A stretch of 64,000 nucleotides of DNA, taken from NCBI RefSeq assembly GCF_013334205.1, contig NZ_CP054424.1, forward strand, positions 826,001-890,000. The letters are read 5' to 3'. The position numbers were made by a program, and so were the translations under genes. Source of the DNA: Rhodoferax sp. BAB1 (GTDB lineage Bacteria; Pseudomonadota; Gammaproteobacteria; Burkholderiales; Burkholderiaceae_C). How positions within the stretch are numbered: the stretch's first letter is position 1; every line of letters starts with the position of its first letter. This document shows, in pieces, positions 37,600 through 47,262 of this stretch. The notes below the pieces were generated by a model. The model searched no databases. It saw only the letters and a list, made by a program, of their open reading frames with translations, and was not told where the DNA came from.

Positions 37600-39435
37600 T
37601 CATAGCCCTTCCAGGATCCGGCTGCGCCGGGCCTGGTATTCGGCTTCGGTGATCAAGCCGTCGCTCTTCAACTGCTGCAGCTGCAGCAGCCGGTCCCTGG
37701 CGCTGGTGTTGGCGCCAGCCGTCGCCGTGGCGGCTGGCGTCGAGCGGCTCGACACCAGTTCGGCCCGGTAGATGGCATGCGGGTAGAGACGGCGCAACTC
37801 GGGATACACCGCGAAAGTCCGTTCCAGCGCCTGGCCGTAATCGGCGCGGGCGGAATGCTGGGCATAGAGGTAGGCGGCCAGCTCATCGAGGGTGTTGAAG
37901 GACAGGTCCGACTGGGCCCTGACACTCTCCGGGCTAGTGGTGGTCGTCTGACCCCCGCCACCGGCAGCGTTGCGGGCCATCGAGTCCCCGAGCTGCGCGC
38001 CCACGGCGCTGCCCAGCCCAAAAGGAACGAAGTCGAGCAGTTTGCTACCAACCTGCTTGCCGACCTGGCTGCCGACGGTGCCGGCGATTTCCGAGTTGCC
38101 GCCGGGGGCCGCCTGCTGCGGTATGACCCACATGGCCATGGCGCCCGTGCTGGTGTAGGGGCTGAAGAAACGTCCGCTGTTGCCCGCGATCGGTCGGGGG
38201 GCTGCGACTTCAGCGGGAGGCGGCAGGTTCTGGTTGTTCACCCATGACAGCTGGGCCGACAAGCGGCGTCCTGCGGGTGCAGCCGCTGACGTCGCCGACT
38301 TGCCCGCATCGCTGCCCAACAAGGCGGCCAGCGCCAGGTCGGGCCGGTGGTATTCCGGGTTCAGCGAGCCGTCCGGGGTCTTGATCCGGCGTGCCGCCGG
38401 GCTGAGGGTGGGGTAGATCTCCTGGCCCAGTCGCGGATCGGCCGGATTGGCGGCGATGTAATGACCCTCGGGCGTCCAGGCCAGCCAGTTGTCCTGGCTC
38501 AACATCAGCAGCAGCGCCAGCCGCTCCTGGCCGTCAGCGGCTCCGAACCAGCGCAGGCTGCCGTCCACGAAGGCGGCGACCACGTAGCGGCCGTCGCCGG
38601 AGAGGTTCACGGCCCAGGTTTCCGTAGCGGTGCTGGTGTACCAGAGCTGTTGGCCGTTGCGATCGAACATCCGCAGCCCGCTGTCCGTGCCGAGCACGAA
38701 GCGGGATGTATCGGGGGCGATGGCCAGGGCGCGCGAACTTTCGCCCCGGGCCAGAGCCAGGGGCTTGCCATTGAACTTGGGCGCCAGCGAGTTTTTCCAG
38801 TCGGTGACCGGCATGCCAGCGGTTTCCGTGAGAGGTGCGGCCAGGGGTGGCTGCGTTTTCGCAGCGAGCAGCGCCGGGGTGTTCAGATAGGCTTGCCAGT
38901 CCAGCATGCGCGCGCTTGCCGCGACCTGAGCGGTCGCAGGTGGCGTGGTGTCAGACGCCGTGAGTTGCAGGCGGGCATGTGCGTGCAGGTCCACCGTCAG
39001 GCCGTCGTGCGACAGGCGCAGTTTGCTCTTGGCATTGTTGAACCAGAACTTGTCTGATCCATCGAAGAGTTGTACGCCCAGCCTGCCGCCACGGACCTGC
39101 ACGGTCCGGGTTTCCCCCTGGCGCAGGAAGACCAGATTCAGGCTGTCCGTTGCCGAGGTCTTGCCGATCCGGCTGATGAAAGAAGTCATCGAATGGATGG
39201 GTCGGTCCCCGTAGCGGATGAGCAGATCCCCGGCTTGCAACCCTGCTGCCGCGGCTTGCGAGCCGCCGACGACCGCCTGGGCCACGACACCCGCGCTGTC
39301 CTGCAGCAAGGGACTGTCCACCCGACGCAGGGCCTTGAGCGGCACGGCCAGCGCCTCGTCTGGGACTTCGTTTGCCATCGACGGCGCAGCGAGCAGGGAC
39401 AGCATCAGGGCGGCGAAACACAAGATTCTTTTCAT
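37600..39435 (-). CDS. exported PDZ / beta-propeller-like / glycine-zipper / SHOCT protein
   Basis: From the ATG at 39435 (AAGGAA upstream) the product has 611 residues. Parts in order: signal peptide (1-22), PDZ domain (about 25-115, VVGGSQAAAAGLQAGDLLIRYG), a linker, a WD-like segment (about 225-350, DTSRFVLGTDSGLRMFDRNG, WLAWTPEGHYIAANP), a glycine zipper (about 450-487, GTVGSQVGKQVGSKLL), and a C-terminal SHOCT helix pair (DRLLQLQQLKSDGLITEAEY). The combination suggests an envelope-associated scaffold or quality-control protein. No catalytic site is visible. I know no named family for the whole. Confidence 0.82.
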   Translation of the reverse strand: MKRILCFAALMLSLLAAPSMANEVPDEALAVPLKALRRVDSPLLQDSAGVVAQAVVGGSQAAAAGLQAGDLLIRYGDRPIHSMTSFISRIGKTSATDSLNLVFLRQGETRTVQVRGGRLGVQLFDGSDKFWFNNAKSKLRLSHDGLTVDLHAHARLQLTASDTTPPATAQVAASARMLDWQAYLNTPALLAAKTQPPLAAPLTETAGMPVTDWKNSLAPKFNGKPLALARGESSRALAIAPDTSRFVLGTDSGLRMFDRNGQQLWYTSTATETWAVNLSGDGRYVVAAFVDGSLRWFGAADGQERLALLLMLSQDNWLAWTPEGHYIAANPADPRLGQEIYPTLSPAARRIKTPDGSLNPEYHRPDLALAALLGSDAGKSATSAAAPAGRRLSAQLSWVNNQNLPPPAEVAAPRPIAGNSGRFFSPYTSTGAMAMWVIPQQAAPGGNSEIAGTVGSQVGKQVGSKLLDFVPFGLGSAVGAQLGDSMARNAAGGGGQTTTTSPESVRAQSDLSFNTLDELAAYLYAQHSARADYGQALERTFAVYPELRRLYPHAIYRAELVSSRSTPAATATAGANTSARDRLLQLQQLKSDGLITEAEYQARRSRILEGL

Positions 39436-39576
39436 CAGAACTTCCTTGGGGCGGAGTGGCTGTGGGGTGTGGCGAAGCGGGCCAGGCTGCAGTCTAGCCG
39501 GCACCGGCGTCGATGCAGGCCTGCCGCGCTGGCCGCGCGCCGGACTGCGACTTTTGTCACACGCTACAGTCCGGGC

Positions 39577-40083
39577 ATGAACCTGCGCATCCGCGACGAA
39601 ACCACCCTGGACGTGCCGGCCATCACGGCCCTCACCGAAGCCGCTTTTCTGAATGCGCCGCATACCGCGCACACCGAGCACTTCATCGTCAACGCCCTGC
39701 GGCGCGCCGGGCAGCTCACGCTCTCGCTGGTGGCCGAACGCGACAGCGTGGTGGTGGGCCACGTGGCCTTGTCGCCCGTGACCATCTCCGATGGAGCACC
39801 GGGCTGGTACGGCCTGGGCCCCATCTCCGTCTTGCCCGCGCTGCAGGGGCAGGGCATCGGTTCCGCCCTCATGCACGCCGCGCTCGACGGCCTGCGTGCG
39901 CGTGGTGCGGCCGGCTGCCTGCTGGTGGGCGACCCGGCTTATTACACACGCTTCGGTTTCAAGCCCGTGTCCGGCCTGCTCTACCCCGGCATCCCGCCCG
40001 AGTACTTCATGGCCCTGGCCTTCGGCGCTTCCCTGCCGCAGGGCAGCGTGGTTTTCCACGCGGCTTTCGAGGCCACGGCCTGA
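39577..40083 (+). CDS. GNAT family N-acetyltransferase
   Basis: The 168-residue protein carries the GNAT acetyl-CoA loop VLPALQGQGIGSALM, preceded by the strand DSVVVGHVALSPVTI, and ends with a YYTRFGFKPVSGL motif typical of the YhbS branch. The substrate is not predictable. The ATG at 39577 fits the fold; upstream codons are antisense to the PDZ gene. Confidence 0.9.
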   Translation: MNLRIRDETTLDVPAITALTEAAFLNAPHTAHTEHFIVNALRRAGQLTLSLVAERDSVVVGHVALSPVTISDGAPGWYGLGPISVLPALQGQGIGSALMHAALDGLRARGAAGCLLVGDPAYYTRFGFKPVSGLLYPGIPPEYFMALAFGASLPQGSVVFHAAFEATA

Positions 40084-40130
40084 CACATATCCCACACATA
40101 CCGTGCAGGGCGCCGCGTTACCATTCAGGC

Positions 40131-41285
40131 ATGCACAAGAACGAGTCAGGGAGTGGCGCACATGCGCCGGACAGCACGGGCGCCCCCGCGCGCCTGTCGG
40201 TCGCCCTGCTGCAGGCCGAGAACCGGCGCCTGCGCGAGCAGCTCGACGGCCTGATGACCGAGGCCCGCCTCAACCAGGACAAGCTGCGCCGCTTCGACCA
40301 GCTCGAACGCAAGGTCATAGCCGCGTCCTCGCTGGTCGATCTGGTGCAGACCCTGCTGGTGGACTATCCCGCGCTGTTCGAACTCGACTGCGTCACCCTG
40401 GCGCTGGTGGACGCACAGTACGAAGCCGCGCGCATCCTGGGCGAGGGCGGCGCAGCCCAGCCCGTCCAGCTGCTCCTGCTGCACGGTGAGCAGCCCCTGC
40501 AGCAGCTTTATGGGGCCGGCGCCCGCCCGCTGCTGGGCGCGCCCACGGCAGCGCACGATTTCCTGTTCGATGGGGCATCGACCACGCCGGGCAGCGTGGC
40601 CCTCTTGCCCCTGGTGCACCGCGGCGCCTTCATCGGCAGCCTCAACCTGGGCAGCCGCGAGACCACGCGTTTCGCCAGCGGCAGCAGCACCGATTTTCTG
40701 GAGCGCCTGGCTGCGCTGGTGGCCGTCTGCCTGGACAGCGCGCTGGCCACCGAACGCCTCAAGCTTGCCGGCCTGACCGATGGCCTCACCGGCGTGCACA
40801 ACCGCCGTTATTTCGAAGCGCGCTGCCTCGAGGAAGTCCAAGCAGCGCGTCGCAGCAAGCTGCCCCTGGTCTGCCTGCTGCTGGACGTGGACCACTTCAA
40901 GCGCATCAACGACACGCACGGCCACCCCGCGGGCGACGCCGTGCTGCGCTACGTGGCGCGCCTGATCCGCGCCCAGCTGCGCGGCAGCGACGTGGTGGCC
41001 CGCTACGGCGGCGAAGAGTTCATCATGTTGTTGCCCGCCACGCCCCTGGGCGCTGCGCTGGACACCGCCGAGCGCATCCGCCGTGTCATCGCCGCGCAGA
41101 GCATGCCGGTGCAGGTGGCCGAGCCGCTGCGCATCACGGTGTCCATCGGCGCCGCGCTCTTGCCAGCCGCAGGCGAAGTGGACGCCGCTGTCCAGGCTGC
41201 CGCCCTGGTGCAACGCGCCGACCAGGCGCTGTATGCCGCCAAACAGGGCGGGCGCAACCGCGTGCTGGCGGCGGATCCGGCCTGA
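40131..41285 (+). CDS. diguanylate cyclase with DUF484 (GAF-like) sensor domain
   Basis: The 384-residue cytoplasmic protein has an N-terminal coiled segment, a DUF484/GAF-like domain (about 55-215), and a GGDEF domain. The active site is GGEEF at 293-297 with the metal Asp in LLLDVDHFKRIND. An I-site RGSD lies at 284-287, so product inhibition is likely. It makes c-di-GMP in response to an unknown cytoplasmic cue. It follows the GNAT gene by 47 bp. Confidence 0.92.
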   Translation: MHKNESGSGAHAPDSTGAPARLSVALLQAENRRLREQLDGLMTEARLNQDKLRRFDQLERKVIAASSLVDLVQTLLVDYPALFELDCVTLALVDAQYEAARILGEGGAAQPVQLLLLHGEQPLQQLYGAGARPLLGAPTAAHDFLFDGASTTPGSVALLPLVHRGAFIGSLNLGSRETTRFASGSSTDFLERLAALVAVCLDSALATERLKLAGLTDGLTGVHNRRYFEARCLEEVQAARRSKLPLVCLLLDVDHFKRINDTHGHPAGDAVLRYVARLIRAQLRGSDVVARYGGEEFIMLLPATPLGAALDTAERIRRVIAAQSMPVQVAEPLRITVSIGAALLPAAGEVDAAVQAAALVQRADQALYAAKQGGRNRVLAADPA

Positions 41286-41367
41286 GGCACGCCGGACTGT
41301 CTCCATTCACCGACAGTCGCGCGGACGATCCACCGCATCGACTTGCCTGTCCGTGATGCTGAAACTC

Positions 41368-41382
41368 GCGACAAATTGTCGC
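41368..41382. promoter_or_regulatory. dyad operator 1 upstream of fdnG
   Basis: GCGACAAATTGTCGC is a perfect 7+1+7 palindrome, followed by AAGGC. A second copy with one base changed in the centre lies 44 bp downstream, four helical turns away. It is a strong candidate binding site for the regulator of the formate dehydrogenase operon. Confidence 0.65.
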
Positions 41383-41411
41383 AAGGCATCGGTTTGACTC
41401 GACAGCTGCCT

Positions 41412-41426
41412 GCGACAAGTTGTCGC
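41412..41426. promoter_or_regulatory. dyad operator 2 upstream of fdnG
   Basis: GCGACAAGTTGTCGC is the second copy of the fdnG dyad and is again followed by AAGGC. A -10-like TAGAAT occurs at 41501-41506, about 75 bp downstream. The regulator is not identified; the pair suggests cooperative binding. Confidence 0.65.
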
Positions 41427-41564
41427 AAGGCCGGTGGCGCATCACCTTGGAACTGCATTTCATAAGGGATCACGCGCATGCTGGCGGGCAGGGCCCTTCC
41501 TAGAATGAATTTGCGCATCCTGCGTGCAGGTCGTACCCATACCGACGCATATAGGAGTCATTCC

Positions 41565-44500
41565 ATGGATATGAACCGGAGACATTTCTTCCGGGTAAGC
41601 GGCGCAGGACTGGTTGGCTCCAGCCTCGTCGCACTGGGCTTTTCGCCCACGGCCGCCCTGGCCCAGACCCGCAGCTTCAAGCTGTCGCAGACCACGGAGA
41701 CGCGCAGCACCTGCCCCTACTGCTCGGTCAGCTGCGGCGTCATCATGTACACGCTGGGCGACAACGCCAAGAACAACAAGCCGGCGCTGGTGCACGTCGA
41801 GGGTGACCCGGACCACCCCGTCAACCGCGGCACGCTGTGCCCCAAGGGTGCCGGCCTGGCCGACATGATCAACAGCCCGAACCGCCTCAAGTACCCCGAG
41901 GTGCGCGAGGCTGGCGCCAAGGAATGGAAACGCATCTCCTGGGATGAGGCCCTGACCCGCGTGGCCAAGCACATGAAGGCCGACCGCGACAAGAACTTCA
42001 TCGCAAAGAACGACAAGGGTGTCACGGTCAACCGCTGGAACACCACGGGCATGCTGGTCTCCAGCGCGTCCAGCAACGAAGCCGGTTATCTCTCTGTGAA
42101 GATGTTGCGTGCCATGGGGGTGGTTGCCCTCGATACACAGGCACGAATATGACACGCGCCGACGGTGTCCAGTCTGGGCCCGACTTTCGGCAGAGGAGCG
42201 ATGACCAACTCCTGGAACGATATCAAGAACGCTGACCTCGTCCTCATCATGGGTGGCAATGCCGCCGAAGCCCACCCCTGTGGCTTCAAGTGGGTGATCG
42301 AAGCCATGCAGCATCGCAAGGCGAAGCTGGTGGTGGTGGATCCGCGTTTCACGCGCTCGGCCGCCGTGGCCGACGTGTACGCACCCATCCGAACGGGCAG
42401 CGATATCGCCTTCCTGGGGGGTGTCATCAACTACATGATCAGCAACAACAAGGTGCACATGGAGTACGTCAAGTCGTACACCAATGCGCCGTTCCTGGTC
42501 AACAAGGACTTCAAGTTCGACAACGGCCTCTTCAGCGGCTACGACGAAAGCAAGCGCGCCTACCCGGACAAGTCCACCTGGCAGTACGTCATCGGCAAGG
42601 ATGGCTATGCGCAGGTCGACGAGACCCTGCAGTCGCCCAACTGCGTCTGGCAGCTGATGAAGAAGCACTATGCGCGCTACACCCCGGAGATGGTGAACAA
42701 GGTCTGCGGCACGCCGAAGGAAGCCTTCCTTCAGATTGCCGAGATGATCGCCGGCACCCACACCCCGGACCGCGTGATGACCATCCTCTACGCGCTGGGC
42801 TGGACACAGCACTCCGTGGGCTCGCAGATGATCCGCACCATGGCCATGATCCAGCTCTTGCTGGGCAATATGGGCCGGGCTGGCGGCGGCGTCAACGCGC
42901 TGCGCGGCCACGCCAACGTGCAGGGCATCACCGACATGTGCGCCTACTCCGAAGTGCTGCCCGGTTACCTGAGCGCGCCGCTGGATACGGACGACACGCA
43001 CGAGAAGTACCTCGCCGCCCGCACGCCCAAGGCCCTGCGCCCGGGCTCGATGAACTTCGGCCAGAACTTCCCCAAGTGGTCCGTCAGCCAGCGCAAGGCC
43101 TGGTTCGGCGACGCCGCCACCAAGGAGAACGACTTCGCCTACGACTGGCTGCCCAAGCGTGACGGGGCGTACGACGTGCTGTCCATCTTCGAGCGCATGT
43201 TCCAGGGCAAGATGAACGGTTTCATCTGCCAGGGCTTCAACCCCATCGCGGCCGTGCCCAACAAGAAGAAACTGGGCACCGCGCTGGCCAAGCTCAAGTA
43301 CCTGGTCATCATGGATCCGTTGCAGACCGAAACGGCCGACTTCTGGAAGAACTACGGCGAGCTCAACAACGTTGACTCGTCCACCATCCAGACCGAGGTG
43401 TTCCGCCTGCCGGCCTCCTGCTTCGCGGAAGATCCGGGCTCCTTCACCAACTCCAGCCGCAACGTGCAGTGGCACGGCCGGGCCATCGACCCTCCGGGCG
43501 AGGCCAGGACCGACCGCGAGATCATGTCCAGCCTGTTCGTGAAGCTGCGCGGCATGTACGCCAAGGAGGGGGGCGCCTTCCCCGACGCCATCAAGGCGCT
43601 GACCTGGAACTACGGCAACCCGGGCAACCCGGCGCCGGAAGAGGTGCTGCGCGAGATCAACGGCCGCGCCCTGGCCGACCTGGTCGCGCCGCCCGATCCC
43701 AAGAACCCCAAGGCCCCGCCTGTTTTCCAGGCCAAGGCCGGCGAACAGCTGCCGGGTTTCGGTGTGCTGCGTGACGACGGCAGTACCGCCTGCGGCAACT
43801 GGATCTACTCCGGTGTCTGGTCGCAGGCCGGCAACAACTCGGCGCGCCGTGACACGTCCGATCCTTCAGGCCTGGGCGTGTACCAGAACTGGGGTTTCTC
43901 GTGGCCGGCCAACCGCCGCATCCTCTACAACCGCGCGGCGGCCTCTCCCGACGGCAAGCCCTGGGACGCCTCGCGGCGCCAGATCGCCTGGAACGGCAAG
44001 GCCTGGGCCGGTTCCGACGTGCCGGACATCAATCCGGCGCTCGGCCCCGATACCGGTGCCGGTCCTTTCATCATGACCCCCGAAGGCGTGGCGCGCCTGT
44101 TCGCCATCGGGCTCATGGCCGAAGGCCCGCTGCCCGAGCACTACGAGCCCTTCGAGACCCCGCTGGGCGCCAACCCCCTGAACACCAACCCCAAGGCGAT
44201 CAGCAATCCGGCGGCGCGGGTCTACAAGGGTGACATGGAGCAGTTCGGCAAGGCGGCCGAGTTCCCCTACGCGGCCACCACCTACCGCCTCACCGAGCAC
44301 CTGCACTACTGGACCAAGAATTCGCGCGCGAACTCCATCGTCCAGCCGCAGCAGTTCGTCGAGATCGGCGAGGACCTGGCGAAGGAAAAGGGCATCAGGA
44401 ACGGCGACACGGTCAAGGTCAGCTCCAACCGGGGCCAGATCAAGGCCAGCGTCGTGGTGACCAAGCGCATCAAGGGTCTGGAGTGCAACGGCAAGAAGGT

Positions 44501-44648
44501 CCATACGGTCGGCATCCCGATCCACTGGGGCTTCATCGGCGTGGCGCAGAACGGCTACCTCTCCAACACGCTCACCCCCTACGTGGGGGACGCGAACTCG
44601 CAGACACCGGAGTTCAAGTCCTTCCTGGTGAACATCGAGAAAGCGTGA
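41565..44648 (+). CDS. fdnG: formate dehydrogenase-N alpha subunit, selenocysteine-containing
   Basis: This is one gene of 1027 residues read through an in-frame TGA (42150-42152) as selenocysteine 196, the same residue number as in E. coli FdnG. A Tat leader ([13 protein letters not shown]) is followed by a [4Fe-4S] site (CPYCSVSCG ... LCPKG) and the bis-MGD domains. Both sides of the TGA keep the family sequence ([27 protein letters not shown]). The start at 41565 is seven bases after AGGAG. It oxidises formate on the periplasmic face using Mo or W, and passes electrons to FdnH. Ordinary gene finders would split it at the TGA. Confidence 0.97.
42150..42191 (+). promoter_or_regulatory. bacterial SECIS element in fdnG
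   Basis: Just after the UGA, GCCGA (42158-42162) pairs with UCGGC (42187-42191). An upper stem CGG/CCG is followed by a bulged U at 42166, a four-pair helix GUCC/GGGC and an AGUCU loop (42171-42175). The bulged U and the loop G-U are the features SelB recognises in E. coli fdhF. Confidence 0.88.
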
Positions 44649-44655
44649 GGAAGCC

Positions 44656-45534
44656 ATGACCATGCAATCATCCCTCGACATCGTGGCCCGCTCCGCCACC
44701 ACCACCCCGTCCGCCTCCGTGCGGCAGGGGGTGGAAGTGGCCAAGCTGATCGACGAATCCAAGTGCATAGGCTGCAAGGCCTGCCAGGTGGCCTGCAGCC
44801 AGTGGAACGAACTGTCCGACGACATCGGCACCAACGTGGGCGTCTACGACAACCCCTCGGACCTGACTGACAAGTCCTGGACGCTGATGCGTTTCACCGA
44901 GGTGGAAAACGACACCCGCGGCGTGATGGAGTGGCTGATCCGCAAGGACGGCTGCATGCACTGTGCGGATCCGGGCTGCCTCAAGGCCTGCCCCTCGCCC
45001 GGCGCCATCATCCAGTACGCCAACGGCATCGTCGACTTCAAGCAGGAAGCCTGCATCGGCTGCGGCAACTGCGTCACCGGCTGCCCCTTCGACATCCCCC
45101 GGATCTCGAAGAAGGACAACAAGGCCTACAAGTGCACGCTGTGCTCGGACCGCGTCGGCGTGGGCCTGGAGCCGGCCTGCGTCAAGACCTGCCCGACCGG
45201 CGCCATCGTCTTCGGCAAGAAGGAAGACATGGTGGCCTACGGTGAAAAGCGCAGCGGCGAACTGAAGGAGCGCGGCTTCCAGAACGCGGGCCTGTACAAC
45301 CCGGCCGGCGTCGGCGGCACGCACGTCATGTACGTGCTCAAGCATGCCGACACACCCGAGAAATACGCCGGCCTGCCCAGCAACCCGACCATCAGTCCGC
45401 TGGTGTCGCTGTGGAAGGGCACGCTCAAGCCCCTGGCCATGTTCGCCATGATCGGTGCCGTCGTGGGTGGTTTCTTCCACTACATGAAGGTCGGCCCGAT
45501 TGAAGAGAAAGAAGCCGACAAGGAAAACGCCTGA
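44656..45534 (+). CDS. fdnH: formate dehydrogenase beta (iron-sulfur) subunit
   Basis: The 292-residue protein has sixteen cysteines in four ferredoxin-type clusters ([39 protein letters not shown]...CVKTC). A single C-terminal helix ([18 protein letters not shown]) anchors it in the membrane. It carries electrons from FdnG to the cytochrome b subunit. It starts eight bases after the fdnG stop, within the same operon. Confidence 0.96.
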   Translation: MTMQSSLDIVARSATTTPSASVRQGVEVAKLIDESKCIGCKACQVACSQWNELSDDIGTNVGVYDNPSDLTDKSWTLMRFTEVENDTRGVMEWLIRKDGCMHCADPGCLKACPSPGAIIQYANGIVDFKQEACIGCGNCVTGCPFDIPRISKKDNKAYKCTLCSDRVGVGLEPACVKTCPTGAIVFGKKEDMVAYGEKRSGELKERGFQNAGLYNPAGVGGTHVMYVLKHADTPEKYAGLPSNPTISPLVSLWKGTLKPLAMFAMIGAVVGGFFHYMKVGPIEEKEADKENA

Positions 45535-45544
45535 GGAGATCATG

Positions 45545-46168
45545 ATGAAAACATCCCCCAATGAACTTCGGCGTTACGACGACAACACCCGCATGAACCA
45601 CTGGGCCATCGCCCTGTTGTTCTTCGCGGCTGGCCTGTCCGGCCTGGCCTTCTTCCATCCGTCCCTGTTCTTCCTCTCCAACCTGTTCGGTGGCGGCACC
45701 TGGAGCCGCATCCTGCACCCCTACCTGGGCGTGGCGATGTTCCTGTGCTTCCTCGGCCTGTACGTGCGGCTCTGGCGTGAAAACGTCATGAACGCCCAGG
45801 ACAAGGCCTGGCTGGACAAGGCTGGCGAGATGTTCAAGGGCAACAAGGAAGGCATGCCGCCCGTGGGCAAGTACAACGCCGGGCAGAAGCTGGTGTTCTG
45901 GCTCATGAGCATCAGCCTGCTGGTCCTGCTGGCGACCGGTGCGCTGTTCTGGCACGCCTGGTTCCCGGACCTGCCCATCCTGGCCCGTCGCATCGGTGTC
46001 CTGCTGCATGCCTTCTCGGCCGTGGTGCTGGTGCTCACCGTCATCGTGCACGTCTACGCCGCCATCTGGGTCAAGGGCACCACGCGCGCCATGACCCGCG
46101 GCACCGTCACGCCGGGCTGGGCCCGCATGAACCATCCGCTCTGGTACGAGGAGATGAAGCGCAAGTAG
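45545..46168 (+). CDS. fdnI: formate dehydrogenase gamma subunit (cytochrome b)
   Basis: The 207-residue protein has four helices and the heme-ligating histidines in MNHWAIAL, LHPYLGVAMF and LLHAFSAVVLVLTVIVHVYA. It accepts electrons from FdnH and reduces quinone. I choose the ATG at 45545 because AGGAG lies six bases upstream; the ATG at 45542 would leave only three. A strong terminator follows the gene. Confidence 0.94.
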   Translation: MKTSPNELRRYDDNTRMNHWAIALLFFAAGLSGLAFFHPSLFFLSNLFGGGTWSRILHPYLGVAMFLCFLGLYVRLWRENVMNAQDKAWLDKAGEMFKGNKEGMPPVGKYNAGQKLVFWLMSISLLVLLATGALFWHAWFPDLPILARRIGVLLHAFSAVVLVLTVIVHVYAAIWVKGTTRAMTRGTVTPGWARMNHPLWYEEMKRK

Positions 46169-46186
46169 GCCTTCGTCTCTGAACCC

Positions 46187-46219
46187 ACGGGTGGCACGGC
46201 GGCTGTGCCACCCGTTTTT
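46187..46219 (+). terminator. Rho-independent terminator between fdnI and fdhE
   Basis: An 11-bp perfect stem ACGGGTGGCAC / GTGCCACCCGT with a seven-base loop is followed by TTTTT. It probably makes the structural genes more abundant than fdhE-selA-selB, by partial read-through, or it marks a separate transcript for the assembly genes. Confidence 0.9.
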
Positions 46220-46233
46220 CTGCAAAGTCTTTG

Positions 46234-47262
46234 ATGTCCACTGCCAGTCCCGTCAAGTTCCTCAGTCCCGAAGAGATCGCCGCGCGTGATGTCGGCGAAG
46301 CCGCACACCTCAAGTTCCCCGAGCTGGCCTTCGTCTTCCGGGATCGCGCGCTGCGCCTGCGCCAGCTGGCGGCCGGCCATCCCATGCGCGACTACCTGGT
46401 CTTCATGGCCGAGGTGGCCGACGCCCAGCACACCGTGCTGGCTGCGCCGCGCACCGTGCACCTGCCCACGCAGGACTTCCTGGGGGATGCCGCGCGGGCG
46501 GGCCAGCCACCGCTGGAGTTTCCCCGCTGGACCCTGCACGAGGAATGGCGTGACGATCTGCGGGAGCTGCTGGCTGCGCTGGCGCCGCGCATCGCCCAGA
46601 CACCGGCCCTGGCCGTGCTGCAGGGCTTGCAGACCAGCGAGCCTGCGCAACTGAACCAGCAGGCCGAGCGCCTGCTCAGCGGTGTGATGCTGGGCCTGGA
46701 TCTGGCGGCCGCTCCGCTGATCGGTGCGGCGCTGCAGGTCTACTGGACCCGTCTGGTCCATCGCACCCAGTCCGCTTTCCCCGACCTGGCTTTCGGCCCC
46801 ATCCTGGACCACGCCACGGTCTGTCCCTGCTGCGGCAGCCAGCCCGTGGCCAGCGTGGCGCGCATCGGTGGTGACGATGCCGGCGCCCGCTACCTGCACT
46901 GCGCCCTGTGCCAGACCGAATGGAACATGGTGCGCATCAAGTGCAGCCACTGCGAGAGCACCCGCGACATTACCTACCAGGCGCTCGAACCCGCCGAGGG
47001 GGCGGAGCAGTCCACCTACCTCGTGCCCAGGGGCGCGGTGCGCGCCGAATGCTGCGGCGACTGCGGCCACTACCTCAAGATCGTCGACATGGCCAAGGAC
47101 GCGCACGTGGACCCGGTCGCCGACGACCTGGCCACGGTGGCGCTGGACCTGCTGGTCAGCGAGACCGGCCGGCTGCGCCACGGTGTCAACTTCATGCTGC
47201 TGTGGGGCGAGCCGGCCGAGGACTCGCAAGCCCTCGAACACTCACACGCGGGAGCGCCCTGA
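46234..47262 (+). CDS. fdhE: formate dehydrogenase accessory protein FdhE
   Basis: The 342-residue protein has the C-terminal rubredoxin-like Cys pairs CPCCG, CALC, CSHC and CCGDCGHY, typical of FdhE. FdhE binds the Tat leader of the respiratory formate dehydrogenase and checks maturation before export. The stop overlaps the selA start (TGATG), so the assembly genes are translationally linked. Confidence 0.95.
   Translation: MSTASPVKFLSPEEIAARDVGEAAHLKFPELAFVFRDRALRLRQLAAGHPMRDYLVFMAEVADAQHTVLAAPRTVHLPTQDFLGDAARAGQPPLEFPRWTLHEEWRDDLRELLAALAPRIAQTPALAVLQGLQTSEPAQLNQQAERLLSGVMLGLDLAAAPLIGAALQVYWTRLVHRTQSAFPDLAFGPILDHATVCPCCGSQPVASVARIGGDDAGARYLHCALCQTEWNMVRIKCSHCESTRDITYQALEPAEGAEQSTYLVPRGAVRAECCGDCGHYLKIVDMAKDAHVDPVADDLATVALDLLVSETGRLRHGVNFMLLWGEPAEDSQALEHSHAGAP

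Noticed and set aside
39436..40161. Upstream extension of the PDZ/SHOCT protein
   Set aside because: The signal peptide and ribosome site start at 39435, and the upstream part is antisense to the GNAT gene.
41430..41500. Sigma-54 promoter for fdnG
   Set aside because: No GG-N10-GC pair with the right context is present.
42150..42152. TGA splitting fdnG into two genes or a pseudogene
   Set aside because: The frame continues with conserved family sequence, a SECIS follows, and the selA, selB and selC genes are adjacent, so it is a selenocysteine codon.
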